Assembly (NCBI GenBank): GCA_001938995.1
Contig: MKZN01000008.1
Location: forward strand, 78,227-142,226
Reading direction: 5' to 3'
Source: Bacillus pumilus
Lineage (GTDB): Bacteria > Bacillota > Bacilli > Bacillales > Bacillaceae
DNA: 64,000 nucleotides
Position numbers and translations under genes: made by a program. The notes under the pieces were generated by a model that was not told the DNA's origin, searched no databases, and saw only the letters and a list, made by a program, of their open reading frames with translations. Below, piece after piece: positions 25,853-34,847 of the stretch (the stretch's first letter is position 1; the number at the start of each line of letters is the position of its first letter).

Positions 25853-26809
25853 ATGCTGAATTGGGAAGAAAGACGACAGCTCGTCAAGGTTGCTCATCTT
25901 TATTATACAGACGGGTGGACGCAGCAGGAAATTGCCAAAAAGCTAAATGTCTCAAGACCAGTCATTTCTAAGCTACTTCAAAAAGCGAAGGATGTTGGAA
26001 TCGTTGAAGTATACATTAAAGACGAAAGTATTCATACAGTTGAACTTGAAAAACAGCTTGAAACCACTTTCCAGCTAACAGATGCTGTCGTTGTCCCGAG
26101 TGTTGGGACCATGTCAGAGATGGTCAAACGAGCAGTTGGCCAAGCGGGCGCCTATTATCTGTCCAAAAACATGAAAGATGCTGAGAAAATCGGCATTTCT
26201 TGGGGGACGACCCTTGCTGAGCTTGTGAAGGAATATCCATTTGAACGAAGAAGTGAGGTCAAAGTCATTCCTTTAGAAGGTGGCATGGGTAGGCAGGCAG
26301 TTGATATTCATGCCAATCAGCTGGCATATGAGCTGGCAAAGAAAATGAATGGAACGTGCTCATATTTATATGCACCGGCGATTTTAGAAACAGAGGAATT
26401 AAAAGAACGGCTCATGGCGATGCAGGACATAAAAGCTGTACTTGAAGAAGGCAAAAAAGTCGATATTGCTCTCATCGGTATTGGGAATCCGCACAAAGGC
26501 TCGACCTTAAAAACGGTTGGTTACTTAAATGAAGAAGATATATCAGGCTTAAGGCAATCAGGTGCAGTCGGTGATATTGGGTTTCGTTTCTTTGATGGAA
26601 AAGGTCGCCCTGTCCAAGATGAACTGAATCAAAAGGTCATCGGATTATCATTAGAACAATTAAAAAACGTCAAAAAAGTCATTGCGGTTGTAGAAGGAAC
26701 CCATAAAGCAGAAAGTATTTTAGGGGCTTTACATGGAGGCTTCATCCAAGTGCTGGTGACAGATGAACTAACTGCAGCCGCCATTCTAAAGGAAGCGTCT
26801 ATCCAATAA
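25853..26809 (+). CDS. SorC/DeoR-family sugar-binding transcriptional regulator
   Basis: A 318-residue regulator. The N-terminal helix-turn-helix (YYTDGWTQQEIAKKLNVSRPVISKLLQKA) covers residues ~20-50. It is followed by a sugar-phosphate isomerase-like sensor domain (GISWGTTLAELV, VIPLEGGMGR, DIALIGIGNP, VVEGTHKAESILGAL). Members bind phosphorylated sugars or polyols. It lies downstream of the dehydrogenase-complex operon with its own promoter region and is the likely regulator of that operon, which suggests an inducer related to polyol or acetoin catabolism (inference). Confidence 0.88.
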   Translation: MLNWEERRQLVKVAHLYYTDGWTQQEIAKKLNVSRPVISKLLQKAKDVGIVEVYIKDESIHTVELEKQLETTFQLTDAVVVPSVGTMSEMVKRAVGQAGAYYLSKNMKDAEKIGISWGTTLAELVKEYPFERRSEVKVIPLEGGMGRQAVDIHANQLAYELAKKMNGTCSYLYAPAILETEELKERLMAMQDIKAVLEEGKKVDIALIGIGNPHKGSTLKTVGYLNEEDISGLRQSGAVGDIGFRFFDGKGRPVQDELNQKVIGLSLEQLKNVKKVIAVVEGTHKAESILGALHGGFIQVLVTDELTAAAILKEASIQ

Positions 26810-26863
26810 ACGTCTCGTATGGTATAAAAAGGGCAACATCAAACGCGAAAGGAGCTGTGTATC

Positions 26864-27193
26864 TTGAAAAAGACCGAAATGGAAGCAAACCTACATTGTA
26901 CTCGGTGCCAAGAAGAAACTCTCCACAGCATCGTTTATGTGAATGATCAGATGAAAAGCGTTGAATGTACAGAGTGTCATCAAAAAATCAGTGTGCAAGT
27001 CGACATCATGAAGGAATTTTACAAAGAAGTATACGAAAAAATTGCGACAAAACCAAAACGAATGACGCAGGAATATAAATCAAACCTAAATGGCTTTCTA
27101 TCTAGACTGCCAATTCGCGTACTGAGTAAGCCATATAGGCTCATGCGGTATTTAAACGAATCATATCAAGTCATCAAACAATATAAAAAATAA
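26864..27193 (+). CDS. Zinc-ribbon protein of unknown function
   Basis: A 109-residue protein with two CxxC pairs (CTRCQEE near residue 13, CTECHQK near residue 35) that should form a zinc ribbon. A basic helical C-terminal half (FLSRLPIRVLSKPYRLMRYL) follows. It starts at TTG (26864) after AAAGGAG and is conserved in Bacillus as a hypothetical protein. Separation from the SorC gene is only 54 bp, so the two may be co-transcribed. Confidence 0.78.
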   Translation: MKKTEMEANLHCTRCQEETLHSIVYVNDQMKSVECTECHQKISVQVDIMKEFYKEVYEKIATKPKRMTQEYKSNLNGFLSRLPIRVLSKPYRLMRYLNESYQVIKQYKK

Positions 27194-27226
27194 AGCAGAG
27201 GCGGTTTTAGCGCTCTGCTTTATTTT
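27187..27226. terminator. Bidirectional terminator
   Basis: AAATAAAGCAGAG (27188-27200) / CTCTGCTTTATTT (27213-27225) between convergent genes. Perfect 13-bp stem. Confidence 0.82.
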
Positions 27227-28532
27227 GTGTTTTTTTCATATAATAATAAATGGGCAACCCCGCAATCCCAATTAGCATGGAAATGAGGCAGCTCTTCCAA
27301 TCGGTGATCATCGTGCTAATTAACACAAAAAACGAGCCGATAATGGCGACAATAGGTGTCAGTGGATACAGGGGAACGCTGTAAGCTCGTTTCTTTCCAC
27401 TGTTTTGTTTTCTTAATTTAAATACAGCGAAAAAGGCCATGACATAAAAGATATAGATCATGAAAATAGAGATCTCTGATAATTTTTCTGGATTACTCAC
27501 GATCATAAACACAATGGCAATCAGAATTTGAACAAAAACAGCTACCCAAGGAGTTTGGAACGTAGGATGAATCCGTGAAATCGCTTGAGCAAACGGAATT
27601 TGCTTTCGTTCTGCCATGGCAAAAATCACACGTGGGAAGGTAAGAACTTTCCCGTTCAGACATCCAAAGATACTAATGATAATGCCGATACTGATAATCT
27701 TGCCACCAATTGGGCCAAATAACATCGTAGCAGCTGTGCTTGTTGCATTTTCACCGAGCTGGACAATTTGATCGGCCGGTAAAACGTGTAAGAGGGCAAC
27801 ATTAATAAAGAGATAACATGCAGTGACGATTAAAATGCCACCTGCCATTGCGCGAGGGAGCAGTTTCTCCGGGTTTTTCATTTCACCTCCGAGGGCTGCT
27901 AGCAAAATCCAGCCATCATAGGCGAACAAAGTAGCGAGAATCGCGGCACCGAAGTTCAACTGTGCGATACTTTCATTGACAGCCGTAAAGATGTTTTCAT
28001 CGCCTTTCCATAAGCCAAACACAATAATCGCGGCGATCGGAAGAAGCTTTCCAATGGTCGTCAGCCCTTGGACAAACCCGCCGTATTTCGTTCCCATCAC
28101 ATTGATGACACATAAAAAAAGAACCGTCACAATGCCAATGGTTGTAGACCATAAAGACGAAAGAGAAAACAAATTGGCTAATAATGAGCCGAAATAAAGT
28201 CCGAGTGCACCAATAATGGCAGGTCCGTAAATGATAATTTGAACCCAGCCACATAAATAGCCCCAAAATTCACCATACACTTCTTCAAGATAGGCATACA
28301 AACCGCCAGTTCGCGGGATTTGTGTACCAATTTCAGCGACTGTGAGTCCGCCTGCAAGAGTTAGGATTCCCCCTAACAGCCAAGCGAATAAAGCGATGTC
28401 GGAGCTTCCTGAATAAGAAAGGACATTGCCTGGCTTCATGAATACGCCTGACCCGATAATTGTCCCGATGACAAGAGACAGGGCAAAAAATAAGCCGATG
28501 TCTTGTTTTAATGCTGGTTGTTCTCTGTTCAT
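27207..28532 (-). CDS. steT: Serine/threonine exchanger SteT (APC superfamily)
   Basis: A 441-residue membrane protein with 12 predicted segments, a prokaryotic L-amino-acid exchanger. The first segment holds the substrate motif IGTIIGSGVFMKPG. GGLTVAEIGTQIPRTGGLY and LATLFAYDGWILLAALGGEM closely match B. subtilis SteT (YkbA). The ATG at 28532 is seven bases after GGAGG, giving about the same length as SteT; the longer frame adds 18 non-conserved residues. It lies between ykaA/ggt and mhqA, as in B. subtilis. Confidence 0.93.
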   Translation of the reverse strand: MNREQPALKQDIGLFFALSLVIGTIIGSGVFMKPGNVLSYSGSSDIALFAWLLGGILTLAGGLTVAEIGTQIPRTGGLYAYLEEVYGEFWGYLCGWVQIIIYGPAIIGALGLYFGSLLANLFSLSSLWSTTIGIVTVLFLCVINVMGTKYGGFVQGLTTIGKLLPIAAIIVFGLWKGDENIFTAVNESIAQLNFGAAILATLFAYDGWILLAALGGEMKNPEKLLPRAMAGGILIVTACYLFINVALLHVLPADQIVQLGENATSTAATMLFGPIGGKIISIGIIISIFGCLNGKVLTFPRVIFAMAERKQIPFAQAISRIHPTFQTPWVAVFVQILIAIVFMIVSNPEKLSEISIFMIYIFYVMAFFAVFKLRKQNSGKKRAYSVPLYPLTPIVAIIGSFFVLISTMITDWKSCLISMLIGIAGLPIYYYMKKTQNKAER

Positions 28533-28819
28533 TTCACGACCTCCTGCATCACTTTCTGAAGTTACTGTGACATGTATTTTGTCCATTGTAATACGATTTT
28601 AGGGAAACGAGAATTAAAAAAAATTTCTGATTTTCGAATTTATGATCTTTATTATGTGTTTATTGGGTATATAAGGATAAAACAACTGTTAAACACGAAC
28701 GAAGGGTGTTTATTTTCTGTTTAATGTTAATGAAGTGAGAAGTCATCGAGGAAATGATACAGACGTATCCATATGATTGACATTTTTTTAAAAATACCCT
28801 ATCTTATTCATAAGGATAT
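28533..28819. other. Intergenic region steT-mhqA
   Basis: About 290 AT-rich bases separate the divergent genes steT and mhqA. Both promoters should lie here. I see no ORF with a ribosome-binding site and no RNA structure apart from the MhqR operator at its right end. Confidence 0.5.
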
Positions 28820-28837
28820 TATCTTGAATTCGAGATA
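28820..28837 (+). promoter_or_regulatory. MhqR operator
   Basis: TATCTTGAATTCGAGATA is a near-perfect inverted repeat that differs from the published MhqR box (TATCTCGAATTCGAGATA) at one base. It lies just upstream of mhqA. Confidence 0.85.
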
Positions 28838-28858
28838 TTTAATGAGGAGTGTACAATT

Positions 28859-29809
28859 GTGAAAATAAATGGGATTCACCACGTATCTGCATTAACGGCA
28901 AATGCCCAAAAAAATGTTGACTTTTACCGCCAAATTCTTGGGTTAAAACTTGTGAAGAAAACGGTCAATCAGGATGACCCTTCAATGTATCATTTATTTT
29001 ATGGGGATGAGGTAGCTTCCCTTGGAACAGAGCTAACGTTCTTTGAAATTCCAATGCTGGCTCGCCGTTTGGAAGGAACAAATGCGATTACACGAACAGG
29101 TCTTGTCGTCTCATCTGAGGAAGCATTGACTTTTTGGGAGAAGCGTTTTGAAGAAAAAGGTGTGAATAAAGAAGCGATATCATTAAGAGCAGGCAGACCG
29201 GCGTTGCCATTTGTAGATCCAGAAGGACAGCAGCTGTTTTTGACAGTTGATCCTAATGGACATGATGCTGGCTCGCCGCCAATTCACGAAAATATTCCGT
29301 CTGATTTTGCAATAAAAGGACTAGGTCCAGTAGAATTAACCGTCGCAAACATAGAGACAACGATCCGCGTCTTAGCAGACATCCTTGGTTTTCAAGAGAT
29401 ATCACGTGAACAAACAACTGATGGTAGCATGATGGCCATTTTTGAATCAGGAGAAGGCGGAGCTGGCACGGAGTTACATGTGATAGAAAGAGCGGAAGGT
29501 CCATCAGAACGATCTGGTAGAGGAAGTGTTCATCACGTTGCCTTTCGTGTCGAGAATGGTGAGGAGCTTGAAAAATGGCATGACAAGATATCAAAAGCTG
29601 GCTTCACGAACTCTGGTGTTGTCGAACGCTTTTATTTCAAAGCGCTCTATTTTAGAGAGCCAAATGGAATTTTATTTGAATTATCAACTGATGGTCCTGG
29701 ATTTACAGTGGACGAAAGTGTGGAAGAGCTTGGAGCTCGTTTGGCACTTCCGCCATTTTTGGAGCATAAGCGTGAAGAAATTGAACGACGCTTGACACCG
29801 ATTCATTAA
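28859..29809 (+). CDS. mhqA: Ring-cleaving dioxygenase MhqA (YkcA, glyoxalase family)
   Basis: A 316-residue vicinal-oxygen-chelate protein with two glyoxalase modules (~1-130 and ~150-285). Metal-ligand stretches are INGIHHVSALT, GSVHHVAFRV and FREPNGILFELSTDGPGF. In B. subtilis ykcA belongs to the MhqR regulon, induced by quinones, methylhydroquinone and diamide. The start is GTG at 28859 after GAGGAG. The MhqR box 22 bp upstream supports the assignment. Confidence 0.92.
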   Translation: MKINGIHHVSALTANAQKNVDFYRQILGLKLVKKTVNQDDPSMYHLFYGDEVASLGTELTFFEIPMLARRLEGTNAITRTGLVVSSEEALTFWEKRFEEKGVNKEAISLRAGRPALPFVDPEGQQLFLTVDPNGHDAGSPPIHENIPSDFAIKGLGPVELTVANIETTIRVLADILGFQEISREQTTDGSMMAIFESGEGGAGTELHVIERAEGPSERSGRGSVHHVAFRVENGEELEKWHDKISKAGFTNSGVVERFYFKALYFREPNGILFELSTDGPGFTVDESVEELGARLALPPFLEHKREEIERRLTPIH

Positions 29810-29811
29810 AT

Positions 29812-29847
29812 AGAGCAGCTCATTTTGATGAGCTGCTCTTATCTTTT
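29812..29847 (+). terminator. Rho-independent terminator of mhqA
   Basis: AGAGCAGCTCAT (29812-29823) / ATGAGCTGCTCT (29828-29839), then a T-rich tail. Confidence 0.88.
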
Positions 29848-30077
29848 TGAGGACATTTAGCCGACGTGTCTTTTTTCTTTGTGTGAGGGTAGCTCGCTTG
29901 ATCATCTTGGTGGTTTGTCTTCCCGTCTACAAACATACATGTGAAAAAATCATGAAAGAGAACCTTATGTTGTTGAAGCTGTATTCATTGTAGGAGAAAA
30001 GTGTAGGATAAAAATGAAAACATTGTGGGAAATTGATAAAATAAGTAGTGAACTTTAGACAGTGAGGAGATTAGAAT

Positions 30078-30902
30078 GTGGAGACGATAGGAATCATCGG
30101 ATATGGCAGTATGGCCGATATGATGGTACAAAAATGGCTAAATAGAGACGTAATAGAAGCTCATCAGCTCATGATCCATACAAGAAGTGAAACGGAGCGG
30201 TTACATCAGCTCATGCAGCGACATCAAGGCATTCAAATCAGTTCTATCAGTGAACTTTCGGAGTCGTGTGATCTCGTATTTATTTGCGTGCCTCCGCTGG
30301 CTGTACTTGGCATTCTTGATCAGCTGCATCTGAAAAAGGAAGAGGCACATATTGTGTCAGTGGCAGCGGCTGTAACATTAGACAAGCTAACGCAACATAC
30401 GCATCACCCAGTCTCTCGCTATATCCCGACACTGACGTCTGCCGTTGGAACGGGGGTATCACTTGTTGCTCATAGCAAAAGCGTGGGGAAAGAGCATCAA
30501 GAACGTTTGGAACGACTCCTTTCCACTTTTAGCATCGTTCGAGAAATGGAGGAGGACCGGATGAATGCGGCGAGTAATTTGACAAGTTCATCTCCCGGCT
30601 TTATTGCGGCTATTTTTGATGAAATGGCGAGTGCGGCCGTGAGAAATAGCGGTCTATCACTAGTCGAAGCGTATGAATTTTTAACATATGCTCTTTTAGG
30701 AACAGGACAAGTGCTAGTAGAACAAGGCATGACATTCGCTGAAACAGTGGATAGAGTCGCCACAAAAGGTGGAATAACAAGGGAAGGCGTTGAAGTCATT
30801 CAACAGCAGGCACCCCGTATGTTCGATGACTTATTTACACAAACGATGAAAAAATATGAGCAGCTTCAATTGCAAATTGACGAAGCGGACAAACACCACT
30901 AA
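30078..30902 (+). CDS. proG: Pyrroline-5-carboxylate reductase
   Basis: Last step of proline synthesis, the NAD(P)H reduction of pyrroline-5-carboxylate. A 274-residue protein: the Rossmann motif IGIIGYGSMADMM is at the N-terminus, CDLVFICVPP in the middle, and the ProC signature (ATKGGITREGVEVI) near residue 235. The start is GTG at 30078, seven bases after GAGGAG; the overlapping ATG one base upstream leads to an early stop. As in B. subtilis, it lies just before the dpp operon. htrA and ykcBC, which lie between ykcA and proG there, are absent. Confidence 0.92.
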   Translation: METIGIIGYGSMADMMVQKWLNRDVIEAHQLMIHTRSETERLHQLMQRHQGIQISSISELSESCDLVFICVPPLAVLGILDQLHLKKEEAHIVSVAAAVTLDKLTQHTHHPVSRYIPTLTSAVGTGVSLVAHSKSVGKEHQERLERLLSTFSIVREMEEDRMNAASNLTSSSPGFIAAIFDEMASAAVRNSGLSLVEAYEFLTYALLGTGQVLVEQGMTFAETVDRVATKGGITREGVEVIQQQAPRMFDDLFTQTMKKYEQLQLQIDEADKHH

Positions 30903-30925
30903 AGACATAGTTAGTGGTGTTTTCT
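30893..30925 (+). terminator. Rho-independent terminator of proG
   Basis: ACACCACTAA / TTAGTGGTGT overlaps the stop codon and runs into TTTTCTTT. Confidence 0.8.
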
Positions 30926-31030
30926 TTGTAGAAAAACTCCTTTTCCTTCTGTGCTTTTGACCTGTAGTAGATGAGTCTAATTTCCCTATTTTCAGACATT
31001 GTATTGAAAAATCAATCAAGTTCTCATATA

Positions 31031-31045
31031 ATTTTTTAGAAAATT
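31031..31045 (+). promoter_or_regulatory. CodY-binding motif before dppA
   Basis: ATTTTTTAGAAAATT matches 13 of 15 positions of the CodY consensus AATTTTCWGAAAATT. It lies ~45 bp before the dpp operon, which is a classic CodY target in B. subtilis. Confidence 0.75.
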
Positions 31046-31091
31046 TAGAAAAATATATACAAATTTTAAGTTTAATTAAAGGGGGATGGGG

Positions 31092-31916
31092 ATGAAGCTC
31101 TATGTATCTGTCGATATGGAAGGGATTACAGGACTAGCTGATCATACTTTTGTTGATGCCCGTCAGCACAATTATGAACGGGGAAGGAAGATTATGACAG
31201 CTGAAGTGAATGCCTACGTGGAGGCACTTCTTCAAAACGGTGCCACTGACATTTTGGTCAATGACAGTCATTCTAAAATGAACAATCTGCTGATCGAAGA
31301 GCTACATGAAGAAGCCATGCTGATCTCAGGTGATGTGAAGCCCTATTCGATGGTTCAAGGATTGGATCAAACCTATGATGCAGCTGTTTTTTTAGGCTAT
31401 CATGCGAGAGCATCGATGAAAGGTGTCATGTCACACAGTATGATTTTTGGTGTCAGACATTTTTACATAAATGATCATCCAATCGGTGAGATGGGGTTTA
31501 ATGCGTATGTCGCAGGCTATTATGGTGTCCCGGTCATACTCGTATCGGGAGACGACCAAGCGGCACTTGAAGCGAAAGACCTGATGCCTGGCGTCAAAAC
31601 AGTCGCAGTCAAAGAGACCATTTCAAGATCTGCTGTGAAGTGCTTGACACCAGCGAAAGTCCACAAACAAATATCGCAGGAAGTGGAAGCTGCCATGAAA
31701 CAGATTCATCAACTGACTCCACTCACGCCTCCTACTCAGCCTCTGTTAAAGATCGAGTTTGCCAATTATGGACAAGCTGAATGGGCGAGTTTAATGCCTG
31801 GTGTGTCCATCGAAAAGGGAACGACGACTGTGACATATCAAGCGGACAATATATTAGAAGCCTATCAAGCGATGCTAGTCATGACGGAGCTTGCCGCACG
31901 GACAACATTTTGTTAA
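31092..31916 (+). CDS. dppA: D-aminopeptidase DppA
   Basis: Zinc D-stereospecific aminopeptidase that releases D-amino acids such as D-Ala from dipeptides. A 274-residue protein, the same length as B. subtilis DppA. The metal-binding N-terminus is MKLYVSVDMEGITGL, with NDSHSKMNN near residue 58 and a conserved GYHARASMKGVMSH. The ATG at 31092 is six bases after AAAGGGGG; the ATG at 31086 abuts it. First gene of the dpp-ykf operon, about 45 bp after a CodY-type box. Confidence 0.95.
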   Translation: MKLYVSVDMEGITGLADHTFVDARQHNYERGRKIMTAEVNAYVEALLQNGATDILVNDSHSKMNNLLIEELHEEAMLISGDVKPYSMVQGLDQTYDAAVFLGYHARASMKGVMSHSMIFGVRHFYINDHPIGEMGFNAYVAGYYGVPVILVSGDDQAALEAKDLMPGVKTVAVKETISRSAVKCLTPAKVHKQISQEVEAAMKQIHQLTPLTPPTQPLLKIEFANYGQAEWASLMPGVSIEKGTTTVTYQADNILEAYQAMLVMTELAARTTFC

Positions 31917-31934
31917 GTGAGGGGGAGGCAGGAA

Positions 31935-32870
31935 ATGACCCGCTTTTTGCTTAGGCGTTTTATGGCGATGATTGTCACGATCTTAACAATTACGACGTTA
32001 ACGTTTATTTTGATGAAGGTTATTCCGGGATCACCCTTCAATGAAGAACGGAACACAAACGAAACCGTCCAACGAAACCTCGAAAGCTACTATCACTTAG
32101 ACGAACCACTATTTGTGCAATATGTCATCTACTTAAAATCCATCGTGACCTTTGATTTTGGTCCTTCCATCAAAAAACCTTCTGAAAGTGTCAATGATTT
32201 ATTGGCGAGAGGTTTCCCAGTTTCATTAGAACTTGGTCTTATCTCAATTTTGATTGCTGTCATCTCCGGCATCCTGCTAGGGATCATGGCGGCCCTCAAG
32301 CATAATGGTTTCATTGATTATATCGCGATGACCATTGCTGTTTTCGGCATATCCATTCCAAATTTTATCTTTGCGACTCTATTGATTCAGCAACTTGCTG
32401 TGAATGCAAAGCTCTTCCCAGCAGCGATGTGGACAAGCCCCATGCATATGGTGCTTCCCACGATGGCGCTTGCTGTTGGTCCGATGGCGATCATTGCCCG
32501 CTTAACGAGATCGAGCATGATTGAGGTGCTGACGCAGGATTATATCCGTACCGCAAAAGCAAAAGGATTGTCCCCTTATAAAATTGTGTTTAAGCATGCC
32601 CTTCGTAATGCGCTTTTACCTGTGATCACCATTCTCGGAACACTTGTTGCCAGCATTTTAACAGGTAGTTTTGTCATTGAAAAAATATTTGCCATTCCTG
32701 GGATGGGGAAATACTTTGTCGAGAGTATCAACAATCGAGATTATCCTGTCATTATGGGCACTACTGTTTTTTACAGTCTGATTTTAATTACGCTTCTTTT
32801 TATTGTAGATGTGGCGTATCGTCTGCTAGATCCTAGAATTCAACTGCATCAGAAGGGAGGAAAGGCATGA
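31935..32870 (+). CDS. dppB: Dipeptide ABC transporter permease DppB
   Basis: A 311-residue inner-membrane permease with about six hydrophobic segments and the EAA loop (EVLTQDYIRTAKAKGLSPYK) at about residues 195-214. The ATG at 31935 follows GGGAGG; the upstream GTG frame includes that site. It overlaps dppC by 4 bp. Confidence 0.94.
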   Translation: MTRFLLRRFMAMIVTILTITTLTFILMKVIPGSPFNEERNTNETVQRNLESYYHLDEPLFVQYVIYLKSIVTFDFGPSIKKPSESVNDLLARGFPVSLELGLISILIAVISGILLGIMAALKHNGFIDYIAMTIAVFGISIPNFIFATLLIQQLAVNAKLFPAAMWTSPMHMVLPTMALAVGPMAIIARLTRSSMIEVLTQDYIRTAKAKGLSPYKIVFKHALRNALLPVITILGTLVASILTGSFVIEKIFAIPGMGKYFVESINNRDYPVIMGTTVFYSLILITLLFIVDVAYRLLDPRIQLHQKGGKA

Positions 32871-33829
32871 GTATCCATCTCCAGCAGGATCAGATAAATC
32901 GGACCCCTGATGTGCCTGATGAATGGTTTTCTCCTAGAGAGCAAAAGAAAGGCGATGCCCACGCCATCAATAGACCTTCTCTTTCGTATTGGGCTGATAC
33001 TTGGAGACGACTGAAGCAAAATAAGCTTGCGATGTTTAGTCTAGCGGTACTGATCTTCCTTTTTATCATGGCGATATTAGGTCCACTGCTTGCCCCAAAT
33101 AGTGTGACCGAGCAGCGTCTATCCATGCAAAACCTGCCACCTTCAACTGCTCACTGGTTTGGAACAGATGAATTAGGTCGAGATGTATTCACACGAACGT
33201 GGTATGGTGCACGCATTTCTTTATTTGTGGGTGTGATGGCTGCACTGATTGATTTCGCCATAGGTGTGATTTATGGCGGGGTCGCTGGCTATAAGGGAGG
33301 AAAATATGATCACATCATGATGCGAATCATTGAGGTGCTGTATGGACTTCCATATTTATTAGTTGTCATTTTATTAATGGTGCTCATGGGACCAGGGCTA
33401 TTCACCATTATTGTGGCGCTCACGGTGACAGGATGGATTGGGATGGCGAGAATTGTGAGAGGACAGGTTCTTCAATTGAAGAGTCAAGAGTATGTTCTTG
33501 CCTCTAAAACCTTTGGTGCGACAAGTCTACGAATCATCCGCCGGAACTTATTGCCGAATACGATGGGGCCGATTATTGTCCAGATGACGTTGACGGTACC
33601 GACAGCAATATTTGCTGAAGCTTTCTTGAGTTTTCTTGGTTTAGGTATTCAAGCACCGTTTGCAAGTTGGGGCGTGATGGCAAATGATGCTTTGCCGACT
33701 GTGTTATCAGATAACGGTCATTGGTGGCGTTTATTCTTCCCTGCATTTTTTATTTCTCTGACGATGTTCTGTTTTAACAATTTAGGTGATGGTTTGCAAG
33801 ATGCACTTGATCCAAAGATGAAGAGGTGA
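32867..33829 (+). CDS. dppC: Dipeptide ABC transporter permease DppC
   Basis: A 320-residue partner permease. It has a cytoplasmic N-terminal stretch, then membrane segments and the conserved periplasm-side APNSVTEQ...HWFGTDELGRDVFTR motif of OppC-type proteins. The EAA loop is SQEYVLASKTFGATSLRIIR. It starts in an ATGA overlap with dppB, which indicates coupled translation. Confidence 0.95.
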   Translation: MSIHLQQDQINRTPDVPDEWFSPREQKKGDAHAINRPSLSYWADTWRRLKQNKLAMFSLAVLIFLFIMAILGPLLAPNSVTEQRLSMQNLPPSTAHWFGTDELGRDVFTRTWYGARISLFVGVMAALIDFAIGVIYGGVAGYKGGKYDHIMMRIIEVLYGLPYLLVVILLMVLMGPGLFTIIVALTVTGWIGMARIVRGQVLQLKSQEYVLASKTFGATSLRIIRRNLLPNTMGPIIVQMTLTVPTAIFAEAFLSFLGLGIQAPFASWGVMANDALPTVLSDNGHWWRLFFPAFFISLTMFCFNNLGDGLQDALDPKMKR

Positions 33830-33836
33830 TCACGCT

Positions 33837-34847
33837 TTGAAAAAAGTCCTTCAAATCATAGATCTACATGTCAGCTTTCGGACGTATGGCGGTTCTGTTC
33901 AGGCAGTACGCGGGGTGAATTTGGATGTGTATGAAAACGAAACCCTCGTAATCGTTGGAGAATCTGGCTGCGGGAAAAGTGTAACGTCACAAACGATGAT
34001 GCGGCTATTACCGGCATATAGCGCGCGTGTAGAGCAAGGGGAAATTTGGTTTCGTGACAAGGATTTACTTTCATTATCAGAAAAAGAGATGAGATCCATA
34101 CGAGGTGTCGATATTTCTATGATTTTCCAAGATCCAATGACGGCACTGAACCCGACCTTGACGATAGGTGATCAGCTCATGGAGGCGGCGAAAGAACATC
34201 AGAAGAAGACGAAAAAACAAGTCAAAGAAGCAGCCATTCGAATGCTTGATCTGGTGGGGATCCCGCAGCCAAAAGAGCGATTAAAGCAATACCCCCATCA
34301 ATTCAGCGGTGGAATGAGACAACGATTGATGATTGCCATGGCGCTTATTTGCGAACCGCACGTGCTGATAGCAGATGAACCGACAACAGCGTTAGACGTC
34401 ACCATTCAGGCACAAATATTAGAATTATTTAAAGACATTCAGAAGAAAACAGGTGTCACCATTATCCTCATCACACATGACTTAGGTGTGGTCGCGCAAG
34501 TGGCAGATCGAGTGGCTGTAATGTACGGGGGCAAAGTGGTCGAGATAGGCACAAGGCGAGATATTTTTTATAACCCCCAGCATCCCTATACGAAAGGGCT
34601 GCTACACTCAGTTCCTAGACTGGATATGAAAGATGAACTCATTCCGATTGAGGGAAGTCCACCCGATTTATTTGCCCCACCAAAAGGATGTCCTTATACA
34701 GAGCGCTGTCAAGAGGCGATGAAAGTGTGTGATCATCTCATGCCGTATGAAACACAGTGTACACAGACACATACAGTGCATTGCTGGCTCCAGGATGAAC
34801 GAGCAAAACAAACGATTTTCACTTCAACACAAAGGGGGAGTTTCTAA
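33837..34847 (+). CDS. dppD: Dipeptide ABC transporter ATPase DppD
   Basis: A 336-residue ATP-binding subunit. Walker A is GESGCGKSVTS at ~40, the signature is FSGGMRQRLMIAMAL, Walker B is VLIADEPTTALD, and the OppD C-terminal domain has GCPYTERCQEAMKVC. The start is TTG at 33837 after GAGGTGATC. The stop TAA shares its last A with the dppE ATG. Confidence 0.94.
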   Translation: MKKVLQIIDLHVSFRTYGGSVQAVRGVNLDVYENETLVIVGESGCGKSVTSQTMMRLLPAYSARVEQGEIWFRDKDLLSLSEKEMRSIRGVDISMIFQDPMTALNPTLTIGDQLMEAAKEHQKKTKKQVKEAAIRMLDLVGIPQPKERLKQYPHQFSGGMRQRLMIAMALICEPHVLIADEPTTALDVTIQAQILELFKDIQKKTGVTIILITHDLGVVAQVADRVAVMYGGKVVEIGTRRDIFYNPQHPYTKGLLHSVPRLDMKDELIPIEGSPPDLFAPPKGCPYTERCQEAMKVCDHLMPYETQCTQTHTVHCWLQDERAKQTIFTSTQRGSF

